Below, piece by piece: positions 27,081-36,781 of a stretch of 64,000 bases of DNA. The position numbers were made by a program, and so were the translations under genes. Position 1 is the stretch's first letter. Every line of letters begins with the position of its first letter. Source of the stretch: Planctomycetota bacterium (GTDB taxonomy: Bacteria > Planctomycetota > Phycisphaerae > Phycisphaerales > UBA1924); the NCBI GenBank assembly GCA_033763975.1, contig JANRJM010000013.1, positions 124,001 to 188,000 on the forward strand, in the 5' to 3' direction. The notes beneath the pieces were generated by a model that worked only from the letters and a program-made list of their open reading frames with translations, searched no databases and was not told the origin of the DNA.

Positions 27081-27541
27081 GCCCCGCCCCGCAGCCACGC
27101 CGGCACCTCCGCCACGCGCCCCTCGCGGTCGACGCACGCCAGCGTCGTGAACGCCGCCGCCACGACCTCGTCGAGCGGCGCACCCGCGCGCTCCACCACC
27201 GCCAGGTCGTACTCGTGCTCGATCTTCACCCTGCCCGCGCCCCGCACGCGCGTGCGAACCTCCACGATGTCGTCGTACAGCACCGGACGCCGGTACCGCA
27301 CGTCCAGTTTCACCACGACCAGGAACACGCCCAGCGCCTCGAGCTGCGCGTACGACACGCCCGACGTCCGCAGCAACTCCGTCCGGGCGGCCTCCAGCCA
27401 GGGCACGTACGCGGCGTGGTGCGCCACCCCCATCGGATCGCACTCGACGTACCGCACGCGCAGGCGCAGCGCCCCGCTGGTCGCGGGCGCCACCGCGGGG
27501 ATCTCGCCCGCCGCGTGCGCGCGTTGAGCATGGCCCTTCAC
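27077..27541 (-). CDS. Acyl-CoA thioesterase, 4HBT/YbgC family
   Basis: This protein of about 154 residues has a hot-dog fold. VRYVECDPMGVAHHAAYVPW contains the conserved Asp of the YbgC/4-hydroxybenzoyl-CoA thioesterase active site (normally YxDTDxxGxVxHxxY; here ECDPMGVAHHAAY). Later strands read VVVKLDVRYRRPVLYDDIVE and IEHEYDLAV. It hydrolyses acyl-CoA, perhaps of phenylacetyl or short-chain type. The start is not firm: GTG 27541 is the in-frame choice, but the first 20 residues are not family-like. It is followed by the overlapping zinc-ribbon gene. Confidence 0.82.
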   Translation of the reverse strand: MKGHAQRAHAAGEIPAVAPATSGALRLRVRYVECDPMGVAHHAAYVPWLEAARTELLRTSGVSYAQLEALGVFLVVVKLDVRYRRPVLYDDIVEVRTRVRGAGRVKIEHEYDLAVVERAGAPLDEVVAAAFTTLACVDREGRVAEVPAWLRGGA

Positions 27542-27683
27542 GCCAAAAACATAGCCGAACTCCGGGAACCTTCCCGGCGCGGTCGCGTCTTTCCTCACCG
27601 GAGCCGTGACCGCGGGCGGACCGGGAGCGTCGCGTAGACCTGCGCGACTGCGCGCCCCGGCGAGCATCCCAGAGGAGCTGATT

Positions 27684-28295
27684 GTGCGCCACGCATCCGC
27701 CATCGTCGTGCTCGCATGCGGTACCACTCTCTCGAGCGCGCAGGTCGCGTTCGACACGTACACGCCCGCCGGCACCCACAGCACCAACCTGTTCTACGCC
27801 GTGCCGTACACCAACTCCACCAATGTCGAGCAGATCGGGTTCCGGTTCATCTCCCGCGATTCCGGGCCCGTTCAGCGCATCACCCTGTCCGCCGTGCGCA
27901 ACAACCTCACGCCCGCGCCGGTCGTGCAGCTCTACGCAGACGACGCGGGACTTCCCGGCGCACGCCTGGGAGAATGGCCGATCAACCTCCCGGTCACGCC
28001 CCCCGGCTCGCTCTCGTTCACCTCCGTCGACATTGCCAATGGGCCCTCGCTGTCCGGCGGATCCCCGTACTTCCTCGTCGTGCGTCAGCCCATCGTCAGC
28101 CTCGCGCAGCGCACCGACTGGTACATCGGCAGCGTTACCAACGTTGGCACGCTCGTGTGGCGCGGGGATGAGTCAGGCTCCTGGGAGCAGGACGAGAAGC
28201 CGTACGCCGCATTCCGCGTCATCGTCCCCGCGCCGCACAGCGCGGCCGCGCTCGGGATCTTCTTCGTCGCCGCCTCCCTGCGCCGGCGGCGCTGA
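27684..28295 (+). CDS. Secreted protein with PEP-CTERM-like (PAP) sorting tail
   Basis: This 203-residue protein starts at GTG 27684, 7 bases after AGAGGAG. The signal peptide is short (SAIVVLACGTTLSSAQ). The mature part is rich in Thr/Ser/Asn/Tyr and beta-like, as in a choice-of-anchor protein. The end is IVPAPHSAAALGIFFVAASL followed by RRRR: a Pro-Ala-Pro motif, a hydrophobic helix and a basic end. This is the form of PEP-CTERM tail usual in Phycisphaerae. An exosortase would process it, but none is encoded in the window. It probably becomes an exported or exopolysaccharide-associated protein; the ligand is unknown. Confidence 0.75.
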   Translation: MRHASAIVVLACGTTLSSAQVAFDTYTPAGTHSTNLFYAVPYTNSTNVEQIGFRFISRDSGPVQRITLSAVRNNLTPAPVVQLYADDAGLPGARLGEWPINLPVTPPGSLSFTSVDIANGPSLSGGSPYFLVVRQPIVSLAQRTDWYIGSVTNVGTLVWRGDESGSWEQDEKPYAAFRVIVPAPHSAAALGIFFVAASLRRRR

Positions 28296-28334
28296 CTGTC
28301 TGGACCGCCCCGCCCACCCCTATCATCCCCTCAC

Positions 28335-28910
28335 ATGACGCACGCCTCGTCCGACGCATCCGGCGCGACCGCCGGGCAGCGTTTGCCGGCCCCGCCCGTC
28401 ACGGTGCGGCGGCTGCTCCCCACCGACTCCATCCCCGCGATCACGCGACTGCTGCACCGCGCGTACGCCAAGCAGGTCGCCATGGGCCTCGCCCCGCTCG
28501 CCGGGCGACAGGACGACCGCACCACCGCCGAACGCGCCGCCAACAGCGAGTGCTACCTCGCCCTCATCACCGACCACCCCGGCGCACCCGAACGCATCGC
28601 CGGCGTCATCCTCTTCGAAGAGCACGAGCACGTCACCTTCCCCCCCTTCTTCCGCCGCCCCGACGTCGCCCACTTCGCGCAGTTCGGCGTCGATCCCGAC
28701 ATCCAGGGTCGGGGCGTCGGACGCCTCCTCCTCGAGACCGTCGAACGACGCGCCCGCGAGAACGACGCCGCCGAACTCGCCTGCAGCATGGCCGAGCCCG
28801 ACCGCGAGCTCTACGACTTCTACATGAAGCGCGGCTACCGCCTCATCGAGCACTGGCAGTGGCCCTACACCAACTACCGCTCCTGCATCCTCGGCAAGCG
28901 CCTCCGCTAG
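28335..28910 (+). CDS. GNAT-family N-acetyltransferase
   Basis: This 191-residue protein has a GNAT core (residues about 20-185). The acetyl-CoA pyrophosphate loop is IQGRGVGRLLLETVE, preceded by the strand AQFGVDPD and followed by the C-terminal YDFYMKRGYRLIEHWQWP, where the Phe-Tyr pair and G-Y turn are typical. The substrate cannot be told. The first 20 residues are probably disordered. It lies upstream of the S41 protease with a short gap. Confidence 0.85.
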   Translation: MTHASSDASGATAGQRLPAPPVTVRRLLPTDSIPAITRLLHRAYAKQVAMGLAPLAGRQDDRTTAERAANSECYLALITDHPGAPERIAGVILFEEHEHVTFPPFFRRPDVAHFAQFGVDPDIQGRGVGRLLLETVERRARENDAAELACSMAEPDRELYDFYMKRGYRLIEHWQWPYTNYRSCILGKRLR

Positions 28911-28954
28911 CACCGTCCCCGCATCCGACGCACGCGCCGGGCGAACCCACCGCC

Positions 28955-30400
28955 ATGCTCCACCTCCTCGCCGCGGCGGCGTCCCTCGTCCTGCTCCTCT
29001 CCCCCGCCATCGCCCAACCCCCGGACCCGCCCATCCCCGCGGCCGGCGACGACATCGCCCTCGCCCGCCGCGCACTCGAGACCATCCACCCCGGCTACGA
29101 CCGCTACACGCCCCGCGCCGCGCTCGACGAGGCGTGGGACCGCCTCGCCCGCGAGGCGTCGCAGGGCATGAACGAGCGCGCCCTCTACACCCGCCTCTCC
29201 GAGATCACCGCCCTCATCCGCTGCAGCCACACCAAGGTCGAGCCGTCCGCGCCGTGGGCCGCCTGGCGCGCCGACGCACCCTCCTACCTCCCGCTGCGCC
29301 TCGGAACGTCCGCGGGCGCCACCGTCGTGCTCGCCAGCGCCACGCCCGACATCCGCCCGGGAGACGAGATCCGCTCGATCGACGGCGTGCCCAGCGTCAC
29401 GCTCATGGGCCGCCTCGTCTCGCTCGTGCCCGCCGACGGCTTCACCGACGAGTCCCGCTGGTTCGCGCTCGGGGGCATGAGCGACCTCGACGACTGCGAG
29501 TTCGACCACTTCGCGCCCTTCGTGCAGCCGATCGCCAACCCGGCCCGCATCGAAGTCCGCGCGCCGTCCGAGAGCGTGTCGCGCCTCGTCGACGTCCCGC
29601 TCGTGACGCGCGCCCGGCGCGCCGAACTCCTCGGCCCCCCGGCCCCCGCCAACCTCGACGAGGCCGTCTCCCTCTCCTTCCCCGCGCCCGGCGTCGGCCT
29701 GCTCCGCATCGGCACCTTCGTCGCCTACCGCAAGAACATCGCGCCCGCCGACATCTACCGCCCGCTCTTCGAACGCCTCCGCGACGAGCACGCCCGCACG
29801 CTCATCATCGACCTCCGCGACAACGGCGGCGGGAGCGACTCGGCCGCCATCGACCTCCTGCGCTTCCTCCTCGCCGAGCCCCTCACCATCTCCGGCAAGG
29901 CCTGGGTCCGCACCTACCGCTTCGGCGACCTCACCGACCGCCTCGAAACCTGGGACCGCTCCGTCCTCTCCCTCCCCGACCAAGCGTTCACGCCCCTCGA
30001 CAACGGCTACTTCCAGCTCAACGCCCAGCCCGAGTCGTTCGACCCGCTGCTCCCCACCTTCACGGGCCGCGTCATCGCGCTCTGCGGCCCCGCCAACCAG
30101 TCCGGCGCCACCCTCTGCCTCGCCGGCCTGCGCGACCGACGCAACGCCACCCTCATCGGCGAGCCCACCGGCGGCTCCGTCGAAGGCCCCACCGCCGGCG
30201 TCATCCTCTTCCTCCCCCTCCCTCACAGCGGGTTCAAGCTCCGCATCCCCGCCATCCGCTCCGTCACCGGCCTGCCCGCCACCCCGGGACGCGGCATCGA
30301 CCCCGACATCACCGTGAACACCACCGCGCGCGACCTCGTCGCCAAGCGCGACCCCGTGCTCGACGCCGCCCTCCGCGAAGCCGCCCGCCCGCAACCCTGA
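28955..30400 (+). CDS. Secreted S41-family (C-terminal processing-type) peptidase
   Basis: This 481-residue protein has an N-terminal signal peptide (LLAAAASLVLLLSPAIAQ). An N-terminal helical region and a PDZ-like segment (GDEIRSIDGVPSVTLMG, about residues 130-150) precede the S41 domain. That domain contains ARTLIIDLRDNGGGSDSAAI and the nucleophile region CGPANQSGATLCLAGL, where Ser follows N-Q; a later GRGIDPDI is also typical of the family. It probably cleaves peptides at the C-terminus in the periplasm. A lysine of the Ser/Lys dyad is not obvious in the usual spacing, so activity is inferred. Confidence 0.82.
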   Translation: MLHLLAAAASLVLLLSPAIAQPPDPPIPAAGDDIALARRALETIHPGYDRYTPRAALDEAWDRLAREASQGMNERALYTRLSEITALIRCSHTKVEPSAPWAAWRADAPSYLPLRLGTSAGATVVLASATPDIRPGDEIRSIDGVPSVTLMGRLVSLVPADGFTDESRWFALGGMSDLDDCEFDHFAPFVQPIANPARIEVRAPSESVSRLVDVPLVTRARRAELLGPPAPANLDEAVSLSFPAPGVGLLRIGTFVAYRKNIAPADIYRPLFERLRDEHARTLIIDLRDNGGGSDSAAIDLLRFLLAEPLTISGKAWVRTYRFGDLTDRLETWDRSVLSLPDQAFTPLDNGYFQLNAQPESFDPLLPTFTGRVIALCGPANQSGATLCLAGLRDRRNATLIGEPTGGSVEGPTAGVILFLPLPHSGFKLRIPAIRSVTGLPATPGRGIDPDITVNTTARDLVAKRDPVLDAALREAARPQP

Positions 30401-30457
30401 GCACCGCGAGCGCGCCCCCCGCCCGCCCGCACCCCGCCCGCCCGCAACAATCGCCCC

Positions 30458-30913
30458 ATGCGGGCCGTCGTGCAGCGTGTGCTCTCCGCCAGCGTCACCG
30501 TCGAGAGCGCCGTCGTCTCGTCGATCGATCACGGGCTGCTGGTGCTCGTGGGGCTCGACATCGCCGACACCGAGCACGACGCCGCGTGGCTCGCCGAAAA
30601 GCTCGCGCACGTGCGGATCTTCGAAGACGCCGAGGGCAAGATGAACCGCTCGGTGCTCGACGTTGCCGGCGCCGTCCTGCTGGTGCCGAACTTCACGCTG
30701 GCGGGCGACGCGCGCAAGGGCCGCCGCCCGTCGTTCGACCGCGCGATGCGCCCCGAGCACGCCGAGCCGCTCTTCGCGCGCCTCGCCGACCTCGTGCGCG
30801 CCCGGGGCGTGCGCGTGCAGACGGGCGTCTTCCGGGCCGAGATGCGCGTCGCGCTCGTGAACGACGGCCCGGTCACCATCATCCTCGACAGCCCCGGCCC
30901 GCCCCCCGCCTGA
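30458..30913 (+). CDS. dtd: D-aminoacyl-tRNA deacylase
   Basis: This 151-residue protein is of normal DTD length. It begins [15 protein letters not shown], the classic N-terminus. The active-site motif, normally SQFTL, appears as [17 protein letters not shown]. The cross-subunit Gly-Pro motif is present in [11 protein letters not shown]. The enzyme removes D-amino acids (and Gly) from mis-charged tRNA. The Ser-Gln to Pro-Asn change next to the active-site Thr is unusual but leaves the Thr and Gly-Pro motif intact. It stands between the protease and a convergent monooxygenase. Confidence 0.9.
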   Translation: MRAVVQRVLSASVTVESAVVSSIDHGLLVLVGLDIADTEHDAAWLAEKLAHVRIFEDAEGKMNRSVLDVAGAVLLVPNFTLAGDARKGRRPSFDRAMRPEHAEPLFARLADLVRARGVRVQTGVFRAEMRVALVNDGPVTIILDSPGPPPA

Positions 30914-30935
30914 ACCCGCGCCGCTGCCCGCCCCA

Positions 30936-32087
30936 TCACCCGACCACCCGCAGCAGCGCCCGGGCGGCGAGCCACTCGGGCACCAGCCCCGCCGCCATGT
31001 CGCGCACGCGGCACGCCAGCGGGTGCTCCCACTGCGAGAGCGCGCTCAGCCGGCGCGATTGCGCCGAGAGGCGCGCACACCGCGCCCGCCGCCGCCGCCC
31101 GTACCGCGTCAGCGCCGCGTCGAGGCGCTCGCGCGTCACCGGCCCGCCCGCGCCCGCCGCCCCGAGTTCCTCCGCCAGCACCACCGCGTCCTCGATCGCG
31201 GTGCACGCCCCTTGCGCAAGGTCGGGCGTCATCGGGTGGGCCGCGTCGCCCAGCAGCACCACGCGCCCGCGATGCCACACGCGGGGCACCGGGCGATCGC
31301 GGATCTGCGTCCGCACGGCCCGCTCCGGATCAGTCATCTCGAGCGCCCGCGCGATCGGCTCGTGCCACCCGCCGAAGACCCGGCGCAGCGTCGGGAGCGC
31401 ATCCGCGTACCCGCCCTCGGGCGCGTCGCGCATCCCGGCGTACCAGTACACGTCCTCGCGCGAGATCTGGAACATCCCGAACCGCACGCCCGGCGCCCAC
31501 GTCTCGAACGCCTCGCCCGCGCGCAGCCCCGCGTCATCGAGCGCGCACACGCCCCGCCAGAGCGCATACCCCGCGTCGCGGGGCGGCTCGTCGCCCGCGA
31601 CGAACCCGCGGGCCACCGAGCGCAGCCCGTCCGCGCCGATCACCAGCTCCGCCGCGTGCTCGGCCCCGTCGGCGAACCGCGCGTGCGCGTGCGCGTCGTC
31701 GGTGCGCAGCCCCGTGCACCGTCGCCCCATGACGACCGCGCCGTCGTGCAACGCCCCGCGCAGCACGTCCTGCAGCGCCGCCCGGTGCACGCCGATCGTC
31801 GGCGCCCCGGCGCGCTCGCCCACGCCCTCGACCGGCGTGACCGAGATGACCGAGCCGTCCGCCCGCCGCACGCGCGACACCCGCAGGGGCCACCCGCGCG
31901 CCAGCACCGCCCCGTCGAGCCCGAGCGCCCGCAGGGCGCGCACGCCGTTGGGCCAGAGCGTGATCGCCGCCCCGGCCGCGCGGTACGCGCTCGCCCGCTC
32001 CATGACGCCCGCGCCGACGCCCCGCGCCCGCAGCGCGAGCGCCGCCGCCAGCCCCCCGATCCCGCCTCCCAGGATGAGCACGCGCAT
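30936..32087 (-). CDS. FAD-dependent monooxygenase (PHBH-like group A)
   Basis: This 383-residue protein has the dinucleotide motif MRVLILGGGIGGLAAALALR at the N-terminus, the second FAD motif VIGADGLRS with a conserved DG, and GDAAHPMTPDLAQGACTAIE near residue 280. These three motifs define group A flavin monooxygenases such as those acting on salicylate, kynurenine or zeaxanthin. The substrate is unknown. It is convergent with dtd and lies 71 bases downstream of prkA on the same strand. Confidence 0.88.
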   Translation of the reverse strand: MRVLILGGGIGGLAAALALRARGVGAGVMERASAYRAAGAAITLWPNGVRALRALGLDGAVLARGWPLRVSRVRRADGSVISVTPVEGVGERAGAPTIGVHRAALQDVLRGALHDGAVVMGRRCTGLRTDDAHAHARFADGAEHAAELVIGADGLRSVARGFVAGDEPPRDAGYALWRGVCALDDAGLRAGEAFETWAPGVRFGMFQISREDVYWYAGMRDAPEGGYADALPTLRRVFGGWHEPIARALEMTDPERAVRTQIRDRPVPRVWHRGRVVLLGDAAHPMTPDLAQGACTAIEDAVVLAEELGAAGAGGPVTRERLDAALTRYGRRRRARCARLSAQSRRLSALSQWEHPLACRVRDMAAGLVPEWLAARALLRVVG

Positions 32088-32158
32088 GCATCGCCGGGCG
32101 TGCGCCCGGGCGATGAGCCCGCGCCCGCGCCCCGCCTGAGCGGGGGCTCACGGGCGTC

Positions 32159-34327
32159 CTACCGGGCCTTGCTGTCGCCGCGTGCGAAGATGCTCGCGAC
32201 GTAGTTGAGCACGTCGGTGGCGCTGGTCTCGTTGTACCCGAAGTTCTTGATGAGGCGCTGCTTCACCACGTCGATCTTCTTCTGCGTCTCGTCGTCCACG
32301 ACGCTGCTCACCAGGTTCTTGAGCTTGATCGTGTCGCGCTGGTCCTCGAAGAGCTTGAGCTCGAGCGCGCGGTAGAGGCGCGCGTTCGTGTTGTACTCGA
32401 ACTTCTTCCCGTCGAGCGCCAGCGCCCCGAGGTAGTTCATGATCTCCTGGCGGAAGTCGTCCTTGCGCCCCTCGGGGATGTCGATCTTCTCCTCGATCGA
32501 GCGCATGAGGCGTTCGTCCGGCTCGTCGTCGCGCCCCGTGTACTTGTTCTTCACGCGCTCCTTCTGCGTGTAGGCGCGCACGTTCTCGATGTAGTTCGCG
32601 CACAGGCGGCGGATCGCGTCCTCGTCCGCGCTGATCGCCCGCTGCACCTCGCCCTTGATGATGTCCTCGTACTCCTCCTTCACCACCGACAGCAACTCGC
32701 GGTAGCGCTTGCGCGTGTTCTCGTCGCTGATCAGCGAGTGGTGCGACAGCCCGTGCTCCAGCTCGTTCAGCACCATGAACGGGTTGATCCCCTTGTCCTC
32801 GAGCGCCTGCCGCCCCACCAGCGTGTTGCTGATCTTGTCCTGGATGTACCGGGGCGAGATCCCGTTCATCCCCTCGCGCACCGTCTCTTCCTGCAGCTCG
32901 CGCACGCTGTCCTCGGTGAAGCCCGGGATGCTCTTCCCGTTGTACAGCTTCAGCTTCTGCAGCAGCGTCAGCCCGGCCTTCTTGGGCTCCTCCAGGCGCG
33001 TCAGCACCGCCCACATCGCCGCCACCTCCAGCGTGTGCGGCGCGATGTGGATCCCCTTGATCCGCTGCGTCGAGAAGTCCTTCTCGTAGATCCGCACCTC
33101 GTCGTCCAGGCGGATGTTGTACGGCACGTCGATCTTGATCGTCCGGTCGCGGAACGCCTCCATCATCTCGTTGCTCTGCAGGCGCTTGTACTCCGGCTCG
33201 TTCGTGTGCCCCAGGATCACCTCGTCGATGCTCGTCTGCGCGAACTTCTTCGGCTTGATCGTGTGCTCCTGCGTCGCCCCCAGCAGGTCGTACAGGAACG
33301 CCACGTCCAGCTTCAGGATCTCGATGAACTCGCACACCCCGCGGTTCGCGATGTTCAGCTCCCCGTCGAAGTTGAACGCCCGCGGGTCGCTGTCGCTCCC
33401 GTAGATCGCGATCTTGCGGTAGTTGATGTCCCCCGTCAGCTCCGTGCTGTCCTGGTTCTTCTCGTCCTTGGGCTGGAACGTCCCGATCCCCACCCGGTCC
33501 TTCTCGCTCAGCACGATCCGGCGCACCCGCACGTGGTCCATCACCTTGCGCCAGTCGCCCTCGTAGAACGACATCAGGTCCTCGAACACCTTGCGGCAGA
33601 ACGGGTCGGGCTCGCCCGTCAGGCGCAGCCGCCCCCCGTGGTGCACCGGGCGGTACGCCTCGTTCAGGCGCGCCAGCACGTCCTCGCGCGCCTCGCGCGG
33701 GATCAGCACCAGCGGGTCCTCGTGCATCGGGCACGGGAAGGCGTGCGTCTTCTGCGCCTCGCGCTGCCCCGCGCCGATCGGCGACACCTCGCACTGCTCG
33801 TTCAGCAGCCACGAGAACGAGTACAACGCCCCCTCGGGCGTCCGCGAGTAGTGCTCGATCCCCTTCTTCAGCAGACGCGCGATCGTGCTCTTGCTGCTCC
33901 CCACCGGGCCGTGCAGCAGCAGGATGCGCTTGTCCGTCCCGTACCCCTCCGCCGCCGAGCGCAGGCAGTCCACCAGCTGCATCAGCGCCGAATCAAGCCC
34001 GAAGATCGCGTCCGCGCCGTTGTCGAACGGGTCGGTGAAGAACGTGTACCGCACCACTTCCTTCTTGAACGCGCGGTACCGCTCGCTCCCGTGGCTCATG
34101 ATCGCGTCGTACAGGCGCTGGTACGCGTTGCGCGCCACGCCCGGGTTCTGCGCGCACGTGTCCAGATATTCCCAGAACGTGCCCGTCCAGTGGTGATCCT
34201 GGAACTTGCGCCGGTCCAGGCGCGACTCCACCGCCGCCGCCAGGTCCCGGCCCGCCACCGGCACGCCCGCGCCGCCCGCGTCCCGTGCACCGCCGTCACG
34301 TCCCAGATTCGCGCGATATTCCTGCAT
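32159..34327 (-). CDS. prkA: PrkA-type serine protein kinase (AAA+)
   Basis: This 722-residue protein matches the PrkA family. N-terminal PrkA/AAA domain: [20 protein letters not shown] (Walker A in GPVGSSKS). The central region contains LNEQCEVSP and the long C-terminal PrkA domain. In Bacillus and E. coli (YeaG), PrkA acts in stress and stationary phase together with a SpoVR-like and a DUF444 (YeaH) protein; neither gene is present in this window. The start ATG 34327 ([13 protein letters not shown]) is followed by a disordered Gly/Ala-rich stretch before the conserved part. The leader contains the 22-bp repeats described separately, and the gene is divergent from the hybrid kinase. Confidence 0.93.
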   Translation of the reverse strand: MQEYRANLGRDGGARDAGGAGVPVAGRDLAAAVESRLDRRKFQDHHWTGTFWEYLDTCAQNPGVARNAYQRLYDAIMSHGSERYRAFKKEVVRYTFFTDPFDNGADAIFGLDSALMQLVDCLRSAAEGYGTDKRILLLHGPVGSSKSTIARLLKKGIEHYSRTPEGALYSFSWLLNEQCEVSPIGAGQREAQKTHAFPCPMHEDPLVLIPREAREDVLARLNEAYRPVHHGGRLRLTGEPDPFCRKVFEDLMSFYEGDWRKVMDHVRVRRIVLSEKDRVGIGTFQPKDEKNQDSTELTGDINYRKIAIYGSDSDPRAFNFDGELNIANRGVCEFIEILKLDVAFLYDLLGATQEHTIKPKKFAQTSIDEVILGHTNEPEYKRLQSNEMMEAFRDRTIKIDVPYNIRLDDEVRIYEKDFSTQRIKGIHIAPHTLEVAAMWAVLTRLEEPKKAGLTLLQKLKLYNGKSIPGFTEDSVRELQEETVREGMNGISPRYIQDKISNTLVGRQALEDKGINPFMVLNELEHGLSHHSLISDENTRKRYRELLSVVKEEYEDIIKGEVQRAISADEDAIRRLCANYIENVRAYTQKERVKNKYTGRDDEPDERLMRSIEEKIDIPEGRKDDFRQEIMNYLGALALDGKKFEYNTNARLYRALELKLFEDQRDTIKLKNLVSSVVDDETQKKIDVVKQRLIKNFGYNETSATDVLNYVASIFARGDSKAR

Positions 34328-34631
34328 GCTCCGGCACTCCCGTGCGAGCCCAAACGGGCTCCCGTGCGAGCCCCCAGGGGCTCCTGTGCGAGCCATCGAT
34401 CCGTCGATCACGCACTTGTCACGATGCCCCGGGGTCCGGAACGCAGCCCCGAGAACCCGATCCGACCATGTCAAGTATCGGCCCGTTCACACCGCCGGGC
34501 CAGAGTCGTTCCGCCCCGACACGCCGAATACCCGACCCATGCTTGTACGCACGAACCCCCGATCCGGTTGTGGTTCCCGGTCCTGCTCACCCTCGCCCGA
34601 CCCGCCGCCGATACTCCCTCACCCGCACCTC
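34328..34631. other. Intergenic region between divergent prkA and hybrid kinase
   Basis: The 304 bases hold the 22-bp repeat array at the prkA end. The rest (34395-34631) has no convincing gene. GC content stays high and I see no clear -35/-10 pair; TTGTCA at about 34427 is the best -35-like hexamer on the + strand but lacks a good -10. Promoters for both divergent genes must lie here. Confidence 0.5.
34337..34394. repeat. Three 22-bp-period hairpin repeats in the prkA leader
   Basis: CTCCCGTGCGAGCCC occurs at 34337-34351 and 34359-34373, and CTCCTGTGCGAGCC at 34381-34394; the repeat period is exactly 22 bases. Between units lie perfect palindromes: GAGCCCAAACGGGCTC (34346-34361) and GAGCCCCCAGGGGCTC (34368-34383). 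On the prkA strand the first unit contributes a GGGAG, 10 bases before the ATG, which may serve as the ribosome site. The array therefore sits in the prkA 5' leader. Confidence 0.85.
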
Positions 34632-36539
34632 ATGCAGCCGCACGCCGACTACATCATCCTGCTGGGGATCTGCGCCGTCGTCGCGGGCGCGGTGGTCCGC
34701 GCGCTCCCGCGCCCCCCCACCCGGCGCGTCCGCTTCGCCGCCGCCATTCTCCTCCTGCTCGTCTTCGCCGCCGGGTTCCCCCTCACCACCCGCGCCGGCC
34801 GGGTCGCGATGGATCAGATCCGGCGCGAGGTCAGCGGCTTCGCCCCCACCTACGCCCAGGAACTCGAACGCCTCGGCCACCACCGCCTCACCGACTCCAC
34901 CCCGCCCGACGACCCCACCTACCTCGCCGTCATCGACGCGCAGGTCCGCTGGCTCCGCGCCAACCCCGGCGTCGCCGACATCTATACCTTCAAACGCCGC
35001 GCCGACCAGGTCATCTACTTCGCCGCCGATTCCGAGACCGACTACGACCGTGACGGGGTCCACCGCGGCCCGCGCGAGTCCCGCACCCCCGTCGGCGAGG
35101 TCTTCCCCGAGGCCGAAGACACCCTCCGCCGCGCCTTCGAGGGTGAGTCGCTCTTCGACCCCCACCCCACCTCCGACCGATGGGGAACGTGGGTCAGCGC
35201 CTATCACCCGATGTACGCGCCCGACGGCTCCGTCGACGCCGTGCTGGGCGTCGACTTCGAAGCTGCCCTCTGGGCCGATCATATCGCCGCCGCACGCCGC
35301 ACCGTCATCCTCTACATCGCCTTCCTCGCCGCCCTCGTCCTCGCCGGCGCCGCCCTGGCCGAACTCCTGCTCGCGTCCGTCGCGCGCGCCCGGCGCGCCG
35401 AACGAGACGCCACCGCCGCCGACCGCGCCAAGACCTTCTTCGTCGCGAACATCTCCCACGAGATCCGCACGCCCATGGCCGCCATCGTCGGCTTCTCCGA
35501 ACTCCTGCTCGACACCTCCCACACCCCCGCGCAGCGCAGCGACTACGCCCAGATCATCCGGCGCAACGCCTCGCACCTGCTCGTCCTGCTCAACGACCTC
35601 CTCGACTTCGCCAAGGCCGACGCCGCCGCACTCCGCATCGAGCGCCGCGCCACGGACCCACGCGACATTCTCGCCGATGTCGTCGAAGCCCTCGCTCCAT
35701 CGGCCGCCCAGAAGCACCTCGAACTGCGCACCAGCGTCTCCCCCGAAGTTCCCCCCCTCATCGCCGCCGATCCCGTCCGCGTCCGCCAGATCCTCCTGAA
35801 CCTCGTCGGCAACGCCATCAAGTTCACCCACGCCGGGCGCGTCGACATCTCCGTCTCCTTCGCCACCCCCGGGCGCCTCCTCGTCGACATCAGCGACACC
35901 GGCATCGGCCTCTCCCCCGAGCAGATCGCACGCCTCTTCCGCCCCTTCGCCCAGGCCGACGACTCCACCACCCGACGCTTCGGCGGCACGGGCCTGGGCC
36001 TCGCCCTCTCCCAGCGCCTCGCCCGCATCATGGGCGGCGACATCGTCGTCTCCAGCACCCCCGGCGCCGGCTCCACCTTCTCCTTCTCCGTCGAGGCCGA
36101 ACCCCTCACCCACCCCCCCGCCGCTCCCGCCGACCCCTCCCGCACCCCCGATCGCCTCGCCGCCCGTGTCCTCCTCGCCGAGGACGGCCCGGACAACCAG
36201 CACCTCTTCACCCACGTCCTCTCGCGCGCGGGCGCCGCCGTCACCGTCGTCGACACCGGTCAGCGCGCCGTCGACGCCGCCCTCGCCGGCGACTTCGACG
36301 TCATCCTCATGGACATGCAGATGCCCGACCTCGACGGCTACGAAGCCACCCGCCGCCTCCGCCGTCAGGGCTACGCACGCCCCATCATCGCCCTCACCGC
36401 CCACGCCCGCGTCGAAGAGCGCGACGAGTGCTTCGCCGCCGGCTGCGACGACCACGCCACCAAGCCCATCGACCGCGCCCGACTTATCGCCCTCGTCGCT
36501 CACTGGCACGAACGCGCCCGCGCCGCCCGCGCCGCGTAG
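34632..36539 (+). CDS. Hybrid sensor histidine kinase
   Basis: This 635-residue protein has two N-terminal TM helices (about residues 8-25 and 34-52). An extracytoplasmic or PAS/Cache-like sensor of about 160 residues follows (with [20 protein letters not shown] and a conserved [14 protein letters not shown]), then a third TM (about 222-245). HisKA carries the phospho-acceptor His276 in [14 protein letters not shown]. The ATPase has N box [16 protein letters not shown]1 [10 protein letters not shown] and G2 [10 protein letters not shown]. The C-terminal receiver has Asp561 in [15 protein letters not shown] and the conserved Lys in TKPID. There is no separate output regulator next to it. Orientation of the sensor is inferred from the TM pattern. 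Confidence 0.92.
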   Translation: MQPHADYIILLGICAVVAGAVVRALPRPPTRRVRFAAAILLLLVFAAGFPLTTRAGRVAMDQIRREVSGFAPTYAQELERLGHHRLTDSTPPDDPTYLAVIDAQVRWLRANPGVADIYTFKRRADQVIYFAADSETDYDRDGVHRGPRESRTPVGEVFPEAEDTLRRAFEGESLFDPHPTSDRWGTWVSAYHPMYAPDGSVDAVLGVDFEAALWADHIAAARRTVILYIAFLAALVLAGAALAELLLASVARARRAERDATAADRAKTFFVANISHEIRTPMAAIVGFSELLLDTSHTPAQRSDYAQIIRRNASHLLVLLNDLLDFAKADAAALRIERRATDPRDILADVVEALAPSAAQKHLELRTSVSPEVPPLIAADPVRVRQILLNLVGNAIKFTHAGRVDISVSFATPGRLLVDISDTGIGLSPEQIARLFRPFAQADDSTTRRFGGTGLGLALSQRLARIMGGDIVVSSTPGAGSTFSFSVEAEPLTHPPAAPADPSRTPDRLAARVLLAEDGPDNQHLFTHVLSRAGAAVTVVDTGQRAVDAALAGDFDVILMDMQMPDLDGYEATRRLRRQGYARPIIALTAHARVEERDECFAAGCDDHATKPIDRARLIALVAHWHERARAARAA

Positions 36540-36713
36540 CCCCGCACGCCACGCCCCCGCGCCGCCGCGCGCCTCGCCGCCGGCGCCGCTTGCCGCGAGC
36601 GCGCGTGGACGATGTTCCGCGAAGAGCGCATGCTCCGCGAGACGCTCGAAGTCATCGAACGCGCCCGCATCCCGCACATGTCGTGATCCCCGTGCCTGCG
36701 TGTACCTGGCTAT

Positions 36714-36741
36714 CCCGCTTGGGTACCCCCGCTTGGGTACC
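36714..36741. repeat. Tandem 14-bp repeat
   Basis: CCCGCTTGGGTACC occurs twice in direct succession (36714-36727 and 36728-36741). The second copy merges into the hairpin that follows. Confidence 0.85.
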
Positions 36742-36769
36742 CCCGCACTCCGTGCGGGGTCTTGTACCC
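36735..36769. repeat. Palindromic (REP-like) hairpin
   Basis: Inner stem: CCCCGCAC (36741-36748) pairs with GTGCGGGG (36752-36759) over a 3-base loop. Outer stem: GGGTAC (36735-36740) pairs with GTACCC (36764-36769) with a 4-base bulge on one side. That gives 14 base pairs. No T-tract follows, so it is not a classical terminator, though it could end transcription of the kinase gene with Rho or act as an extragenic palindrome. Confidence 0.75.
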
Positions 36770-36781
36770 CGGTTCCCGCCC

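Noticed and set aside
36612-36686. A separate short gene of 24 codons
   Set aside because: There is no ribosome site and no homologue that I recognise; it is treated as part of the degraded stretch.
36735-36769. Rho-independent terminator for the hybrid kinase
   Set aside because: The hairpin is strong, but it lies almost 200 bases past the stop and no T-run follows; kept as a palindrome only.
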